From Symbiodinium natans (taxonomy: Eukaryota > Sar > Dinophyceae > Suessiales > Symbiodiniaceae): a stretch of 57,500 nucleotides of DNA. Below the pieces are notes generated by a model, which was not told the origin of the DNA, did no database searches, and was given only the letters and a program-made list of their open reading frames with translations. The stretch spans positions 280,001 through 337,500 of the forward strand of contig CAJNDS010002657.1 in NCBI GenBank assembly GCA_905221605.1. Direction: 5' to 3'. Position 1 is the stretch's first letter. Every line of letters starts with the position of its first letter. Position numbers and translations under genes: made by a program. Positions 14,979 to 24,296 of the stretch are shown piece by piece.

Positions 14979-17900
14979 TCATGGGCTTTGGCTCCTTTGC
15001 TTCCCACTCTGACATAGGGGATGTCTCCTTGCACGAAGAATTGTATCCTCTCGCCAGCATCGTTCACCATAAATGGTGGACGTCCCGCGGGCCACACAAA
15101 GGAATAGCCGTGAAGCATGCATCTCTTCCCAACTGACAGCACAGAAGGTGTATTCTCCAATACATGTGCTTTGATGGGCTCCTTGAAGGATTTCGTCAAG
15201 AATTCCGCCGTCTGGTTGGTCATAGTGACACCATTCGCCGTCTGGAACGATGTAGATTCGCAATCCATTGCAGTGTCGATGCCGTGCTTGGCGACCTTTT
15301 CTAGAGAGATAAGGTCATGTCCGCATCCTGTGTCCATGATGAATTTCAGCTTCCTGCGAATAAATTCTGGTTGGACCATACACATGTTCGGGTTCTTCAT
15401 CAGTTCCTTACGACTCTCATCAACGCTCAAGGCTCTTTCATGAAACTTCCCCTTCTTGTTGTCGAACTTGAACATAATCACCTTCTCGGTTCCTGGAATC
15501 CTAACTGGTATGCATCCTCCATCTTTGCCCAGACACATATCTTCCATCAGTCGAGCCCTAGCTCTTGCTTTGTGCTTCTCGTACTCGACCTCCGAGATGT
15601 GGTTCTCGTGCTTCAGGTTCGCTTCTGTAAAAAGTCGCGGGGCGAATCCTCTATCTTTGTGTGATCGCCTCGGCTTCGATGACGCGAACTTCGTTCCCCG
15701 TTCGAAGGAAACCTTGAGGTCCTTGACGTCTCTGTGATAGGATCCGATCTCATCGTCGGTGGAGCAATCTGACGCCGCGTCGCCATCAATTGACTCGTCG
15801 TCAGAATCACCGTCACCATCACCCAGGGATCGAAGAACAGGTACTGCAGGCAGACCTCGAATCGCAATCGCGGGTGCGGCAGGTTCAGGCTTCTTCTTCT
15901 TGTCCTTCGCCTTCGCCTTTGCTTTTGCCTTCGCATTCGCGTCGGTTTCCCCGGTTGCGGGCGCTGCCTTAGCCGGGTCATGCTTGAAAGGGCAATTCTC
16001 TCGGCTGCAGGATCCGTTCTTGCTCCACTGGAAGCAAGGTCGTTCCGATGGTTTTGATGACGGGCTTCGCGCTCTCTGATTCTTATCATCTCGTGAAGAC
16101 GGTCGTCCTCTGTCCGTATCTTTGTGACTCCATTTGCAATTCTTTCCTGCATTGCATCCTCCTCCGAAGTGAAATTTGCAACGAATCTTCGCCTTTTCCT
16201 TGTCGGTCAGCGATCGTGATGATGAAGGAGATCGGGATCGTTCTTTGCCTTTACCTTTCCCCTTCTTCTTGTCCTTTTCGTGTGCCTTTGCTTTACTCTT
16301 TGGGAGTACAGGCGCAGCATCCGCAGCTTCTTTGTCCTTGCCTCTCTCATTCGTCTTCTTCTTCTTGTCCTTGTCCGGCGCGGATGAGGGAGGCCCTTTG
16401 GGATCGGGCCTAGCTGGTGCAGCAAGCAGGTCCTTCCCAGCAACCATCTGGCTCAGACCATGTTGTGTCTCGTTGAGGTTCTTCTTCTCTCTTCTCCTCT
16501 GCACTGCCCGGTCCATGATCCTCAGCAGCATATCATGTGATCTCTCTGGATCGTCATAGCTCTTGATGTCATAGTAAAGCTTGAGCTCCATGTTCATCTC
16601 GGAGGATCCTGATATCTTCTGGTACAAGATGTCGCGGAGGGCATTCGTGGAAGGTACATCTTCAGGTCGAATCCGAGAGATGATCTCTAGCCACGTTGCT
16701 TTGAATGCGGCAATCTTGTTGTCCCCAGGGTACTGCAGTTTGGTCAGGTAATCGATCGTGTAAACCATGTCAAGGCGATCCCGTGTGCGGAAGCTTTCCA
16801 TCATCATAGCAATGATCTGTCGTCCCTTCAGAACCTTGTACTCGTTCCCGCGAATGTACGCGTTTGATTTGAGGTTCACTTCCAAGAACAGATCGGCTGC
16901 TTGATCTCCAGCATTCCGTAACATGAGAGTCATCGCACTTGCCAGCTTCACGTCGATGCTTCTGAACTTGACATGTCCCGAGTCATTGAGCCCTTCAACA
17001 TCCGGCATCGGCTTGAAAGACTCTTGCAGCCATTTGATCCAGTCGCTTTGATTGGTATCCGCACACGCGGCCAGGACGTTTGTGGTGACTGCTGCCTGCC
17101 AAGCGTCCAAGTGAGTGACCTTGGGAAACGCAGGAATGTTGATCTTGTCGGCTTCTCTTCGGGATATCTTTGGCCCTTCGGTGTAATCAAGTCCATCTTC
17201 GGGTCCAGATCCACCGCCACCTCCTCCACCACCACCGTGGGGAGAAGAGTCTGGATTGCCACCACCATCACCTCCTCCACCTCCTTTCTTGATTGGCTTC
17301 CAGGATCCGGGGTCGGTTTTGTCTCCGTCTTCTTCTGGTTCGCCTTCCTCCTCATTTTCTTCCTCTTCACCCTCATTCTCTTGCTCCTGTTCTTCAGCAA
17401 TTGTACGCCATTGATCTCGTTCACGACGAAGACGAGCTTCGGTGTCTCTCATTCTGCTCATTTCTTCCCGAAGATCATCCATTTGCCTTCGTAAAGCTTC
17501 TTGCTGAACAGTTGTCGAAGCGTTTGCGCGAGGATCTTGAGGATGATTGGGAGCATTCGGAGGAATTTCTGAAGCCATTCCAGGCGTGACCTCGCCCGTA
17601 TGCCGCGAACGCGATGGTTGCCGCACACACTGGTAGGACGTGGACGCCGTAGGTGGATCAGCAAGTAACTGTGAGGTGTGTGGTCTGGTAGCCAAGCCAG
17701 GAGGCAAGTCCAGCAAACCTGTCGTGAACATCCTTCCCGGAACCAGGTTGGGAACTGATGGTACTTCTGGAACGAGAACGGGAGGTCCACCAAATAACGA
17801 TGTCCTTGTAGAAGTCGGTCGGCTTTCTGCCACTGGAATAGGTGGTCCTCCGAACAACGATGGCCTCGTGGGAAGAGCCGGGGGACCCGAACCCTCCTTT

Positions 17901-18961
17901 GAGGCATCTCCACCCTGGGAATGAGCCGGCGAAGCCGAACCCACCCCAGGAATGGTGTTCTGGACCCATGTCTTGAACCTCGATTCCGTCATAGATGACA
18001 TTGGCACATCACGATCAACTTCTCCCGGACTGCTGTAAGCTTGGGTTATTCCTGAACGGGATTGAACGCTTTGTGGACGCGAATTATGCACACCTACCCT
18101 AGGCACTGAAGAAACATTATCCCACTCAGACGTTCCGGCTGACGTAGGTCGGTTGTACGTTTGAACCTGTCTCGCAGCATCCAATTCCGATGTCAGTCGT
18201 CGATTGACGTCCTCATGAGATTGGCATTCCGCTCGTACCCTTTGCAGCTCCTCATGGATGCTAGGCAACGAAGCATGTTGGCCTTCCAATCGCTGCTCCA
18301 TTTCGTGCACAGCTTGTCTCAAAGCAGCTGCTCTTTCTTCTTCTTCGTGGTACTGAACGATGACGCCATGAATGTTCACGTTCAAGAGCCTGGTCTGATC
18401 GCGTTCATCCTGCAATGCCACGCTCTCATGATGAGCATATTCTCGCATCTCGCTCTTCTGCTTCTCGGATGCTTCACGTGCAAACTCGGAGGTTCGCAGC
18501 TGATCTTCCATCTGGGCCACAATGATTTCGGCTTGTTGTAGATCGGCTCGCCTTCTCAGATTTTCATGTGCTCGAATGTTCAGCTCCTCTGTAAGTCGCT
18601 GATATTCTCGAGCTATCGTGTTTCCTTCACCATGGGCCGCTTCTTCCACGTTGACCATGTACTGCGCCATCTCGCGTTGCTGGTGCATCAACTGCTCCTG
18701 AGTCATCGTCGCTTGGTGATGATTGTCGGCAGCATGTTGCTCCAGCGTTGCGATCGTGGCACCAACGACTTGCTCACGTTCAGCGAGTGTAGCTTCGTGA
18801 CGTTGATGGATATGAGCAGCCAGTTGCGCGTTCTGATCACGTTCGCGTTCTAGCTGCTCGATCCTGAGTGATGCCCCATAGCGATCTTCAGTCGCAACAT
18901 GGCAATGACCTCTCCCATTTCCCGCCTTTCGCCTTCTTCCCGGATTCGTTCCGCTAGAGGG
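14846..18961 (-). CDS. gag-protease region of the copia-like element
   Basis: Frame open from a stop at about 18962; first ATG at 18706 gives 1286 residues. Order from that ATG: Glu/Gln-rich coiled coil (1-170), duplicated TSTRTSLFGGPP-type segment (280-320), second coiled coil and acidic stretch (390-460), Gly-rich run (465-495), a helical capsid-like domain (about 505-740), Lys-rich linkers, CCCH finger C-x7-C-x5-C-x3-H at 843-861, a second C-x8-C-x4-C-x3-H at 891-909, and protease FIMDTGCGHDLIS with Asp1125. CCCH pairs replace the usual CCHC knuckle. The last 40 codons overlap the integrase frame and look like out-of-frame translation. Confidence 0.82.
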   Translation of the reverse strand, partial: PSSGTNPGRRRKAGNGRGHCHVATEDRYGASLRIEQLERERDQNAQLAAHIHQRHEATLAEREQVVGATIATLEQHAADNHHQATMTQEQLMHQQREMAQYMVNVEEAAHGEGNTIAREYQRLTEELNIRAHENLRRRADLQQAEIIVAQMEDQLRTSEFAREASEKQKSEMREYAHHESVALQDERDQTRLLNVNIHGVIVQYHEEEERAAALRQAVHEMEQRLEGQHASLPSIHEELQRVRAECQSHEDVNRRLTSELDAARQVQTYNRPTSAGTSEWDNVSSVPRVGVHNSRPQSVQSRSGITQAYSSPGEVDRDVPMSSMTESRFKTWVQNTIPGVGSASPAHSQGGDASKEGSGPPALPTRPSLFGGPPIPVAESRPTSTRTSLFGGPPVLVPEVPSVPNLVPGRMFTTGLLDLPPGLATRPHTSQLLADPPTASTSYQCVRQPSRSRHTGEVTPGMASEIPPNAPNHPQDPRANASTTVQQEALRRQMDDLREEMSRMRDTEARLRRERDQWRTIAEEQEQENEGEEEENEEEGEPEEDGDKTDPGSWKPIKKGGGGGDGGGNPDSSPHGGGGGGGGGSGPEDGLDYTEGPKISRREADKINIPAFPKVTHLDAWQAAVTTNVLAACADTNQSDWIKWLQESFKPMPDVEGLNDSGHVKFRSIDVKLASAMTLMLRNAGDQAADLFLEVNLKSNAYIRGNEYKVLKGRQIIAMMMESFRTRDRLDMVYTIDYLTKLQYPGDNKIAAFKATWLEIISRIRPEDVPSTNALRDILYQKISGSSEMNMELKLYYDIKSYDDPERSHDMLLRIMDRAVQRRREKKNLNETQHGLSQMVAGKDLLAAPARPDPKGPPSSAPDKDKKKKTNERGKDKEAADAAPVLPKSKAKAHEKDKKKGKGKGKERSRSPSSSRSLTDKEKAKIRCKFHFGGGCNAGKNCKWSHKDTDRGRPSSRDDKNQRARSPSSKPSERPCFQWSKNGSCSRENCPFKHDPAKAAPATGETDANAKAKAKAKAKDKKKKPEPAAPAIAIRGLPAVPVLRSLGDGDGDSDDESIDGDAASDCSTDDEIGSYHRDVKDLKVSFERGTKFASSKPRRSHKDRGFAPRLFTEANLKHENHISEVEYEKHKARARARLMEDMCLGKDGGCIPVRIPGTEKVIMFKFDNKKGKFHERALSVDESRKELMKNPNMCMVQPEFIRRKLKFIMDTGCGHDLISLEKVAKHGIDTAMDCESTSFQTANGVTMTNQTAEFLTKSFKEPIKAHVLENTPSVLSVGKRCMLHGYSFVWPAGRPPFMVNDAGERIQFFVQGDIPYVRVGSKGAKAHEEPERWKCSAWCRSTRTRWTMIPTTIRRMLRYQVLTTSARRSPT

Positions 18962-19443
18962 TTAGCAGACTCAACCGGGGGACCCGAATCAAGCCCGCTC
19001 CTACCGCCAGCCGGAGGTTCCGAACTGGGGAGGCCGGTACCCAAAAGAGGGCCACCGTACCCTCTTCGCGGTGACGTTTCCGGTCGTCCGGCGTCCGGCG
19101 AGGATCGTGGAGAGATTCGTGGAGAAGTGCCTCTTCTTCGTCGTGGAGTACTTGGAGTGTTGGATCTCTTTGATGTTCGTTCCGATGATTGTCTGGAAGT
19201 GGATCTGAGGCGTGAAACTTGACTCATCTTCGAGTTTCCATCTTCACGCAGTACGCTCAAACCACTTCTGGTTCGTGCGGGTGCCTTCGCAACCGCGACC
19301 AGCTCAACGGCATCATCTGATGATGTAACCGCATCTGTGTCGGCGCAGCCTGTGCTTTCGCCCAATGCAGGTGCAGCAATAGCATCACCATCACCGAAGG
19401 TCATGGTTGTGTCGGCACTCGACGACGAGGTTGGCAGTGCCAT
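18850..19443 (-). CDS. N-terminal gag segment of the copia-like element
   Basis: ATG at 19443, 197 residues: Ala/Ser/Thr-rich start, a Ser/Arg region (SRLRSTSRQSSERTSKRSNT, SPRISPRSSPDAGRPETSPR), then a helix-like end, LAERIREEGERREMGEVIAM. The protein sequence makes sense until about 18880, where the next frame (-1) takes over with coiled-coil sequence (IEQLERERDQNAQLAAHI). This is either a programmed or a decay frameshift. Confidence 0.7.
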   Translation of the reverse strand: MALPTSSSSADTTMTFGDGDAIAAPALGESTGCADTDAVTSSDDAVELVAVAKAPARTRSGLSVLREDGNSKMSQVSRLRSTSRQSSERTSKRSNTPSTPRRRRGTSPRISPRSSPDAGRPETSPRRGYGGPLLGTGLPSSEPPAGGRSGLDSGPPVESANPLAERIREEGERREMGEVIAMLRLKIAMGHHSGSSS

Positions 19444-20065
19444 AGCTCAGCCCGTACAGTAGTCGCAAGTCGCAACCGCTATACGGCTGATAACCTGCGT
19501 GAGGTCGGGTAGTTGCTTGCACTACGCTTTGGCTCCTCACCAGCCAAATGGTCTCGCACTTGTTTTCTGCACTGATGTTCGCCTTCAGTCTCCGTCTCGT
19601 GCACCCGGGCGGTTTCCAGTTACGCTATTGCGCTTACTTCCAACCTATGGGTGACCTTCACTCTAGGGGTTACTTGAGCCAATGTGGTGAACAGGCCACG
19701 GCGTTCTAAGGTGGTTTCCCCGATGTGCGGCGGAGCCGACACAAAGGGGTCCCCAAAACGTGCTGTGGTTCGGGGATCATTCACATTTAATAACGGAATA
19801 TTCCTGAACATGTAGAAGGGTTCCGTACATGGTTTAAAGGAATGAAAGAGTACGGGAGTCTGTGGGTACCCAAAGGCTCTGACAGCCCTCTACAACAGGG
19901 CCAAAAGGGTAATTACCCCGGTTTTGGGAAGGCCTGAAGTCAAGTGCTATAAACACCTTGATCTGGGCTCTAGCCTTAAAGGATAAGCCGGCAAGTCCCA
20001 AACCTACGTTCCCCGGCGATGCAACGGGGACCCTTTCTTCTTCGACGGGGCCTTGCGACAAAGCC
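19444..20065 (-). promoter_or_regulatory. leader / putative 5' LTR of the retroelement
   Basis: About 620 bp of non-repetitive sequence between a CCCTAAA array and the gag ATG, starting TGTCGCAAGG on the minus strand as an LTR would. It has an inverted repeat TTTGGCT-(7)-AGCCAAA at about 19530-19550 and a spliced-leader-like word at 19673-19687. No matching 3' copy is present to prove an LTR, and I see no convincing tRNA primer site. Confidence 0.4.
19673..19687 (-). other. possible degenerate relict of the dinoflagellate spliced leader
   Basis: The minus strand reads CCACATTGGCTCAAG, 13 of 15 identical to the 3' part of the dinoflagellate spliced leader (CCATTTTGGCTCAAG). It lies upstream of gag on the same strand. 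Confidence 0.3.
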
Positions 20066-20070
20066 TAGTA

Positions 20071-20150
20071 GCCCTAAACCCTAAACCCTAAACTCCTAAA
20101 CCCTACCTAAACCCTACCTAAACCCTAAAACCCCAAACCCTAAACCCTAG
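20071..20150 (+). repeat. CCCTAAA array at the retroelement boundary
   Basis: Degenerate CCCTAAA/CCCTACCTAAA units directly abut the start of the retroelement leader. This marks the change from genic to repeat-dominated sequence. Confidence 0.85.
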
Positions 20151-20746
20151 GAAGGGGACTGGCGCCGGGTTTCCTAGAAATCCCGAACCAACTTGCCACC
20201 AGCCAGCAGCCCCTGGCAGGTGCGCTGGTGCCGCAACTGAGAGCAGTAGCGGACAGACCCCGTCATCGTATCGTCTGGGCGCCAGGGTTTAGGGTTTAGG
20301 GTTTAGGGTCCAAAGGCTTCGGTTTGGGGGACTGTTTGCGTATACGGGTACTTCCCAAAAGAGAGACACCCCTGTATATACCCCAAACATCGCATAATCG
20401 CCTGTATAAGGACCCCCGAGCAACCTCCTAATTTAACCCTACACCCTGGGACATTATGGACCCCCCCCCCCCCCCCCCGCCCCCATCTCTCAAGAAGTAC
20501 CTCACAAATGAGGGTTCAGGGTTTAGGGTTTAGGGCTTTTCTTTTTGGGATGGGGCCTGTGTCTATGCCCAACACCCCTGAAACAAGGAATAGACCTTGA
20601 ACTCCAGAGGGCAAAGAGTCAATGAACATATTTATTACCCTAAACCATAATTACCCTAACCCCCCACCTACATCATGCACTCTTGACCCTGAAAAAGTGC
20701 TTCTTGGCTGGAAGCTTGTGATTGGGGATGACGTTTAAACTCCGAA
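20151..20746. other. mixed island with short TTTAGGG runs and a C tract
   Basis: Unique sequence at 20155-20283 has a coding-like minus frame (TMTGSVRYCSQLRHQRTCQG, LLAGGKLVRDF). Then come short TTTAGGG runs (20285-20310, 20518-20538), C18 at about 20461-20478, and AT-rich filler. Confidence 0.4.
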
Positions 20747-20900
20747 GCCCTAAACCCTAAACCCTAAACCCTAAACCCTAAACCCTAAACCCTAAACCCT
20801 AAACCCTGTACCCTGTAAACCCTCAACCCTCAACCCTAAACCCTAAACCCTGAACCCTAAACCCTAAGCCCTAAACCCTAAACCCTCAACCTCTGAACCC
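20747..20900 (+). repeat. CCCTAAA array
   Basis: About 20 units, the first nine or so perfect, then CCCTCAA and CCCTGAA variants. Confidence 0.9.
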
Positions 20901-20912
20901 CTAAGCCCTCAC

Positions 20913-20981
20913 CAGGTTGCCGATGTTCAGCGACTCCAACTGCAGCGGCGCGAAGGACAGGGGGAGCTCCTGCAGTTTGCA
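20913..20981 (-). CDS. candidate 69-bp LRR exon
   Basis: Exactly 23 codons between ACGAAG and GTGAGG. Includes LQELPLSFAPLQLESLNIGN, with leucines spaced as in one leucine-rich repeat. It sits between a CCCTAAA array and a long TTTAGGGG array. Confidence 0.5.
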
Positions 20982-20989
20982 CTTCGTTT

Positions 20990-21915
20990 GAGGGTTGTTT
21001 AGGGTTTAGCGTTTAAGGTTGTTTAGGGGTTTAGGGCTTAGGGTTGTTTAGGGGTTTAGGGTTTCGGGGTTTAGGGTTTAGGGTTTAGGGGTTTAGGGGT
21101 TTAGGGTTTAGGGGTTTAGGGTTTAGGGTTGCTTGAGGGTTTAGGGGTTTAGGGCTGTTTAGGGTTTGGGGGTTTAGGGGTTTAGGGGTTCAGGGGTTTA
21201 GGGGTTTCGGGGTTTCGGGGGTTTAGGGCTGTAGGGGTTTAGGGGTTTAGGGTTTTAGGGGTTAGGGTTGTTTAGGGTTGTTTGGGGGTTTAGGGGTTTA
21301 GGGGTTCAGGGTTTTGGAGTGGAGGGTTTACGGTTGCTTAGGGTTGTTTAGGGTTGTTTAGGGGTTTAGGGTTGTTTATTTCGGGGTGAGGGTTGTTGAG
21401 TGTTGTTTAGGGGTTGAGGGGTTTAGGGGTTTAAGGGTTTAGGGGTTTAAGAGTTTAGGGTTTTAGAGTTTAAGGAGGTTTAGGGGTTTATGGGTGTAGG
21501 GTTTAAGGGTTTAGGGGTTTATGGGTTTTAGGGGGTTTAGGGTTTTTAGGGGGCTTAGGGGTTTTAGGGGTTTTAGGGGTTTGAGGGGTTTGAGGGGTTT
21601 CAGGGGTCCAGGGGTTTAGGGGTTTAGGGGTTTTATGGGTTTGAGGGGTTTGAGGGGTTTCAGGGGTCTAGGGGTTTAGGGGTTTACGGGTTTAGGGGTG
21701 TAGGGGTTTTAGGGGTTTAAGGGTTTAGGGGTTCAGGGGTTTTAGGGGGTGAGGGGTCTAGGGGTTTAGGGGTTTAGGGGTTTAAGGGTTTAGGGGTTTA
21801 GGGGTTTAAGGGTTTAGTTTTGGGGTTGAGGGCTTAGGGGCTTAGGGGTTTAGGGGTTTAGGGTTTGAGGGTTTAGGGGCTCAAGGGTTTAGGGGTTCAA
21901 GGGTTCAGGGGTTTC
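20990..21915 (+). repeat. 0.9-kb degenerate TTTAGGGG array
   Basis: Dominated by the 8-base unit TTTAGGGG rather than TTTAGGG, with many TTTCAGGGG, TTTGAGGGG and TTTAAGGG variants and higher-order duplications, for example two near-identical blocks at about 21565-21625 and 21635-21690. Confidence 0.9.
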
Positions 21916-21997
21916 GAAAGAGTGCCGGTCCTTTAGGTCGTTTCGAGTGAGGGCAAGCCTCAGAAGCATGATGGGAGGTGTGGGTATTCGGGCAGGG

Positions 21998-22118
21998 TGG
22001 GTTTAGGGTTTAGGGTTTAGGGTTTAAGGTTTAGGGTTTAGGGTTTGGGGTTTGGGGTTTGGGGTTTGGGGTTTGGGGTTTGGGGTTTGGGGTTTAGGGT
22101 TTAGGGTTCAGGGTTTAC
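21998..22118 (+). repeat. TTTAGGG array with an inner TTTGGGG block
   Basis: About six TTTAGGG units, then eight TTTGGGG units (about 22041-22098), then TTTAGGG again. The homogeneous inner block implies local amplification of a variant. Confidence 0.9.
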
Positions 22119-22579
22119 ACATCAGCATCTCCAGTCTAAGCATTCGCCCGCCAAGCAACTTATCAAGTGACCCTCGAGCCCATTACTCCCACAACAGTAG
22201 CAACTATTTAACCCTACTCGACCCCTGAACCCGAAAGCCCAAGCCCACTAGCCAGTGAACCCTGAATTCCAAATCCCAAGCCTCGAACCCTAAGCCCTGA
22301 GCCCTAAACCCTAAACCCCGAATCTAGGCCCCAGCCCTAAATCTAAACCCAAAGTAGTCTAGGCCCTGAAAACTAAATCTAGGACCTGAACCTTCAATCT
22401 AGCTCCTGAAACCAACAAAAAAGTTATGCACGCGCACGAAGGTTTTTGCACAATGCCGACAGGGAGTTTCGGTTCACCTGTATCCCAAAACACCTACACT
22501 CTGTAAGAGTTCCTGAAAATGATTTCCTTATACCGGCCCTGAAAAACTAGCTTGCGTGTGCAAGGGCCCGAGATATTCT
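22119..22579. other. island with degenerate CCCTAAA words
   Basis: Unique 22119-22260 has a weak LRR-like minus frame (SLDKLLGGRMLRLEMLMCK). 22260-22400 is decayed CCCTAAA-like sequence. 22400-22575 shows nothing recognisable. Confidence 0.35.
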
Positions 22580-22755
22580 CCACCCTAAGCCCTAAACTCT
22601 AGACCCTAAACTGCCTAAACTGCCTAAACCCTAAACATTAAACCCTAAACTGCCCACACCCTAAACCCTAAACCCTAAAGCCTCAAGCCTAAACCGTAAA
22701 CTGCCCAAACCCTAAACCCGAAACCCTAAACCCCAAACCCTAAACCCTAAACCCT
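22580..22755 (+). repeat. degenerate CCCTAAA array
   Basis: Includes a higher-order unit in which AAACTGCC interrupts CCCTAAA several times. Confidence 0.85.
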
Positions 22756-22776
22756 CCGTAAGCATCAGCAAGCGGC

Positions 22777-22829
22777 CTGCGCAACGTGGCCGCCGACGCC
22801 CAGGATGCCGGAAGCTCCTCGCCACGTCT
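22777..22829 (-). CDS. candidate LRR exon
   Basis: 53 bp between AACCTCAG and a GC donor (GCCGCT), reading RGEELPASWASAATLR. The ELPASWASxxTLR pattern fits part of a leucine-rich repeat. Confidence 0.4.
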
Positions 22830-22834
22830 CTGAG

Positions 22835-23008
22835 GTTAAGGGTTTAGGGTTTAGGGTTTAGGGTTTAGGGTTAAGGCTTAGGGTTTAGGGTTTAATTCTT
22901 AGGTTTAGGGTATAGCCATCGTCGAGGCACTGACTTTCTATCGTTTGGGGTTTAGGGTTTAGGACTAGGGTTTAGGGTTTAGGGTTTAGGGTGTTTAGGG
23001 CTTAGGGT
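22835..23008 (+). repeat. TTTAGGG array, interrupted
   Basis: Two TTTAGGG blocks separated by about 40 bp of unique sequence. Confidence 0.85.
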
Positions 23009-23130
23009 TTCATTGTGCTGCGTGGGTGTTAGAGACTTGGAGATTGGGGACTTTAGGGACTTTGGGGGGGGGGCTTTAGGGACTTGGGGGTTTAGGGACT
23101 TGGGGTTTAGGTTGAGGGACGGGGTTCTTG

Positions 23131-23256
23131 GGGTAGCTACAGGGTCCCTGCGCATGGGCCCTTCAAAGGGGGACCCCTTATAGACCCGCTACATACCCCA
23201 TATACCCCGAGGGCGCATACCTCAGAACCCTTTTAGAGGCGGTCAGGGACCATGTT
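23131..23256. mobile_element. MITE-like element, family 1
   Basis: Ends related to GGGTAGTTACATGG and its complement, with an internal part resembling the copies at 28375-28476, 43075-43180 and 45411-45522. Non-coding. Confidence 0.45.
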
Positions 23257-23352
23257 TTTGGGGTTAAGGGAGACTTGAACCAAAAAACCGGAAAAGGGTA
23301 CCACTGGGCTAGCAAGACCCCGAACCCTCAACCACTAAACCCTCAAACCGAC

Positions 23353-23403
23353 CCAAAGAAGGCCTTGAGGTTGTTCTGTTTCAGGCTCAGACTCCTCAGG
23401 CTC
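23353..23403 (-). CDS. candidate LRR exon
   Basis: 51 bp between CCCCCAAG and GTCGGT. In the frame LRSLSLKQNNLKAFFG it gives an almost ideal LxxLxLxxNxL leucine-rich repeat core. Confidence 0.5.
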
Positions 23404-24296
23404 CTTGGGGGCGTTGGGGTTTTAGAGGAGTAGGGGTTGGGGTTAGGGTTGCTAGTAGGGTTTACGGTGCAGGGTTTAGGGTTTAGGGCTTAGGGGTTAG
23501 GGAGGGTTCAGCTTGTTGGCTGAAGGTTCAGACCAGACCCCTGGAATCGAGTAAGAGCCCCCTTATGGATAGCTGCCATGCCAGCTATGCCCGTTGAATG
23601 GACTCGGGTCCTGAAACCTTGCAGTAAACCATCTAAACTACCTAAGTACCACCCCAACTTTTAAAACGCAAAGCCCTTAACCCCCAAAATCCCTGAAACC
23701 TGAACCCTTCTCTTTTTTGGAAACTTAAGACCTACATCTTATATCTGGGCACAGAAGTAGTGCACAGGACACAGTTATTTGTTCGGTTGTGACGGCTACC
23801 CCTCCTCCCATTTCACTCAACACAGACCTAGAGCCTGATATGATCTGTGTGGTCTTCGTGCCCCAACACACTAGCAAGCAAGTTTATAGTTTAGGGTTTG
23901 CCCTAAACCCTACACCCTAAACTCCAAATCCTAAACCCCAAACCCTAAACCCTAAACCCTAAAGGGTCTAGCGTTTTAGGGGCTCTTTCACTTGGCTGCA
24001 GGTTCCACCGGCCATGAGCTTTCGTACACAAGCGACTGATGAGCGAACGCGGCTTTAGGGCTTGGGGGAACTGAACCAAACTCGGAAAAACGGTATAAGG
24101 GTGACATCCTACCCTTAAGCCGAGTAATGAGCCCCGAGGGCCGCAACCCCAAGCCCTAATGTTAGAATCCCATTTTTAATTGGGGTGGTAATACTAAAAA
24201 TCGCCGGGCCAGAGGGGTCCAGCCGAAGACTACTTTCCATTACGGGAGGTTTTCGGGCCGATGTATGTAAACAAGTCTATTTTGGGGTGTGCGATG
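23404..24296. other. mosaic of short repeats and unique sequence
   Basis: TTTAGGG words at 23450-23500 and a back-to-back TTTAGGG / CCCTAAA pair at 23888-23965. Unique stretches at 23500-23890, 23985-24060 and 24060-24296 show no convincing gene. Confidence 0.4.

Larger units (their letters stand above)
12966..20065 (-). mobile_element. 3'-incomplete Ty1/copia-like retrotransposon
   Basis: Reading the minus strand: a leader of about 620 bp that may be the 5' LTR plus untranslated region (starting near 20065 with TGTCGCAAGG), gag with coiled coils and two CCCH fingers, aspartic protease (DTG) and integrase (HHCC plus D, D, E). Protease then integrase in that order is the copia arrangement. 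No reverse transcriptase or RNase H follows the integrase, and I find no second LTR, so the copy is truncated or its 3' part was lost. The coding region is in three frames joined by two -1 shifts. Base composition is more even than in the flanking repeats. Confidence 0.8.

Noticed and set aside
13237-18853. Many plus-strand open frames over the retroelement
   Set aside because: Shadows of gag, protease and integrase, which carry recognisable motifs on the minus strand.
19460-19500. tRNA primer-binding site for the retroelement (GGTTATCAGCC)
   Set aside because: Only loosely like the initiator-Met primer site and without an LTR boundary to anchor it.
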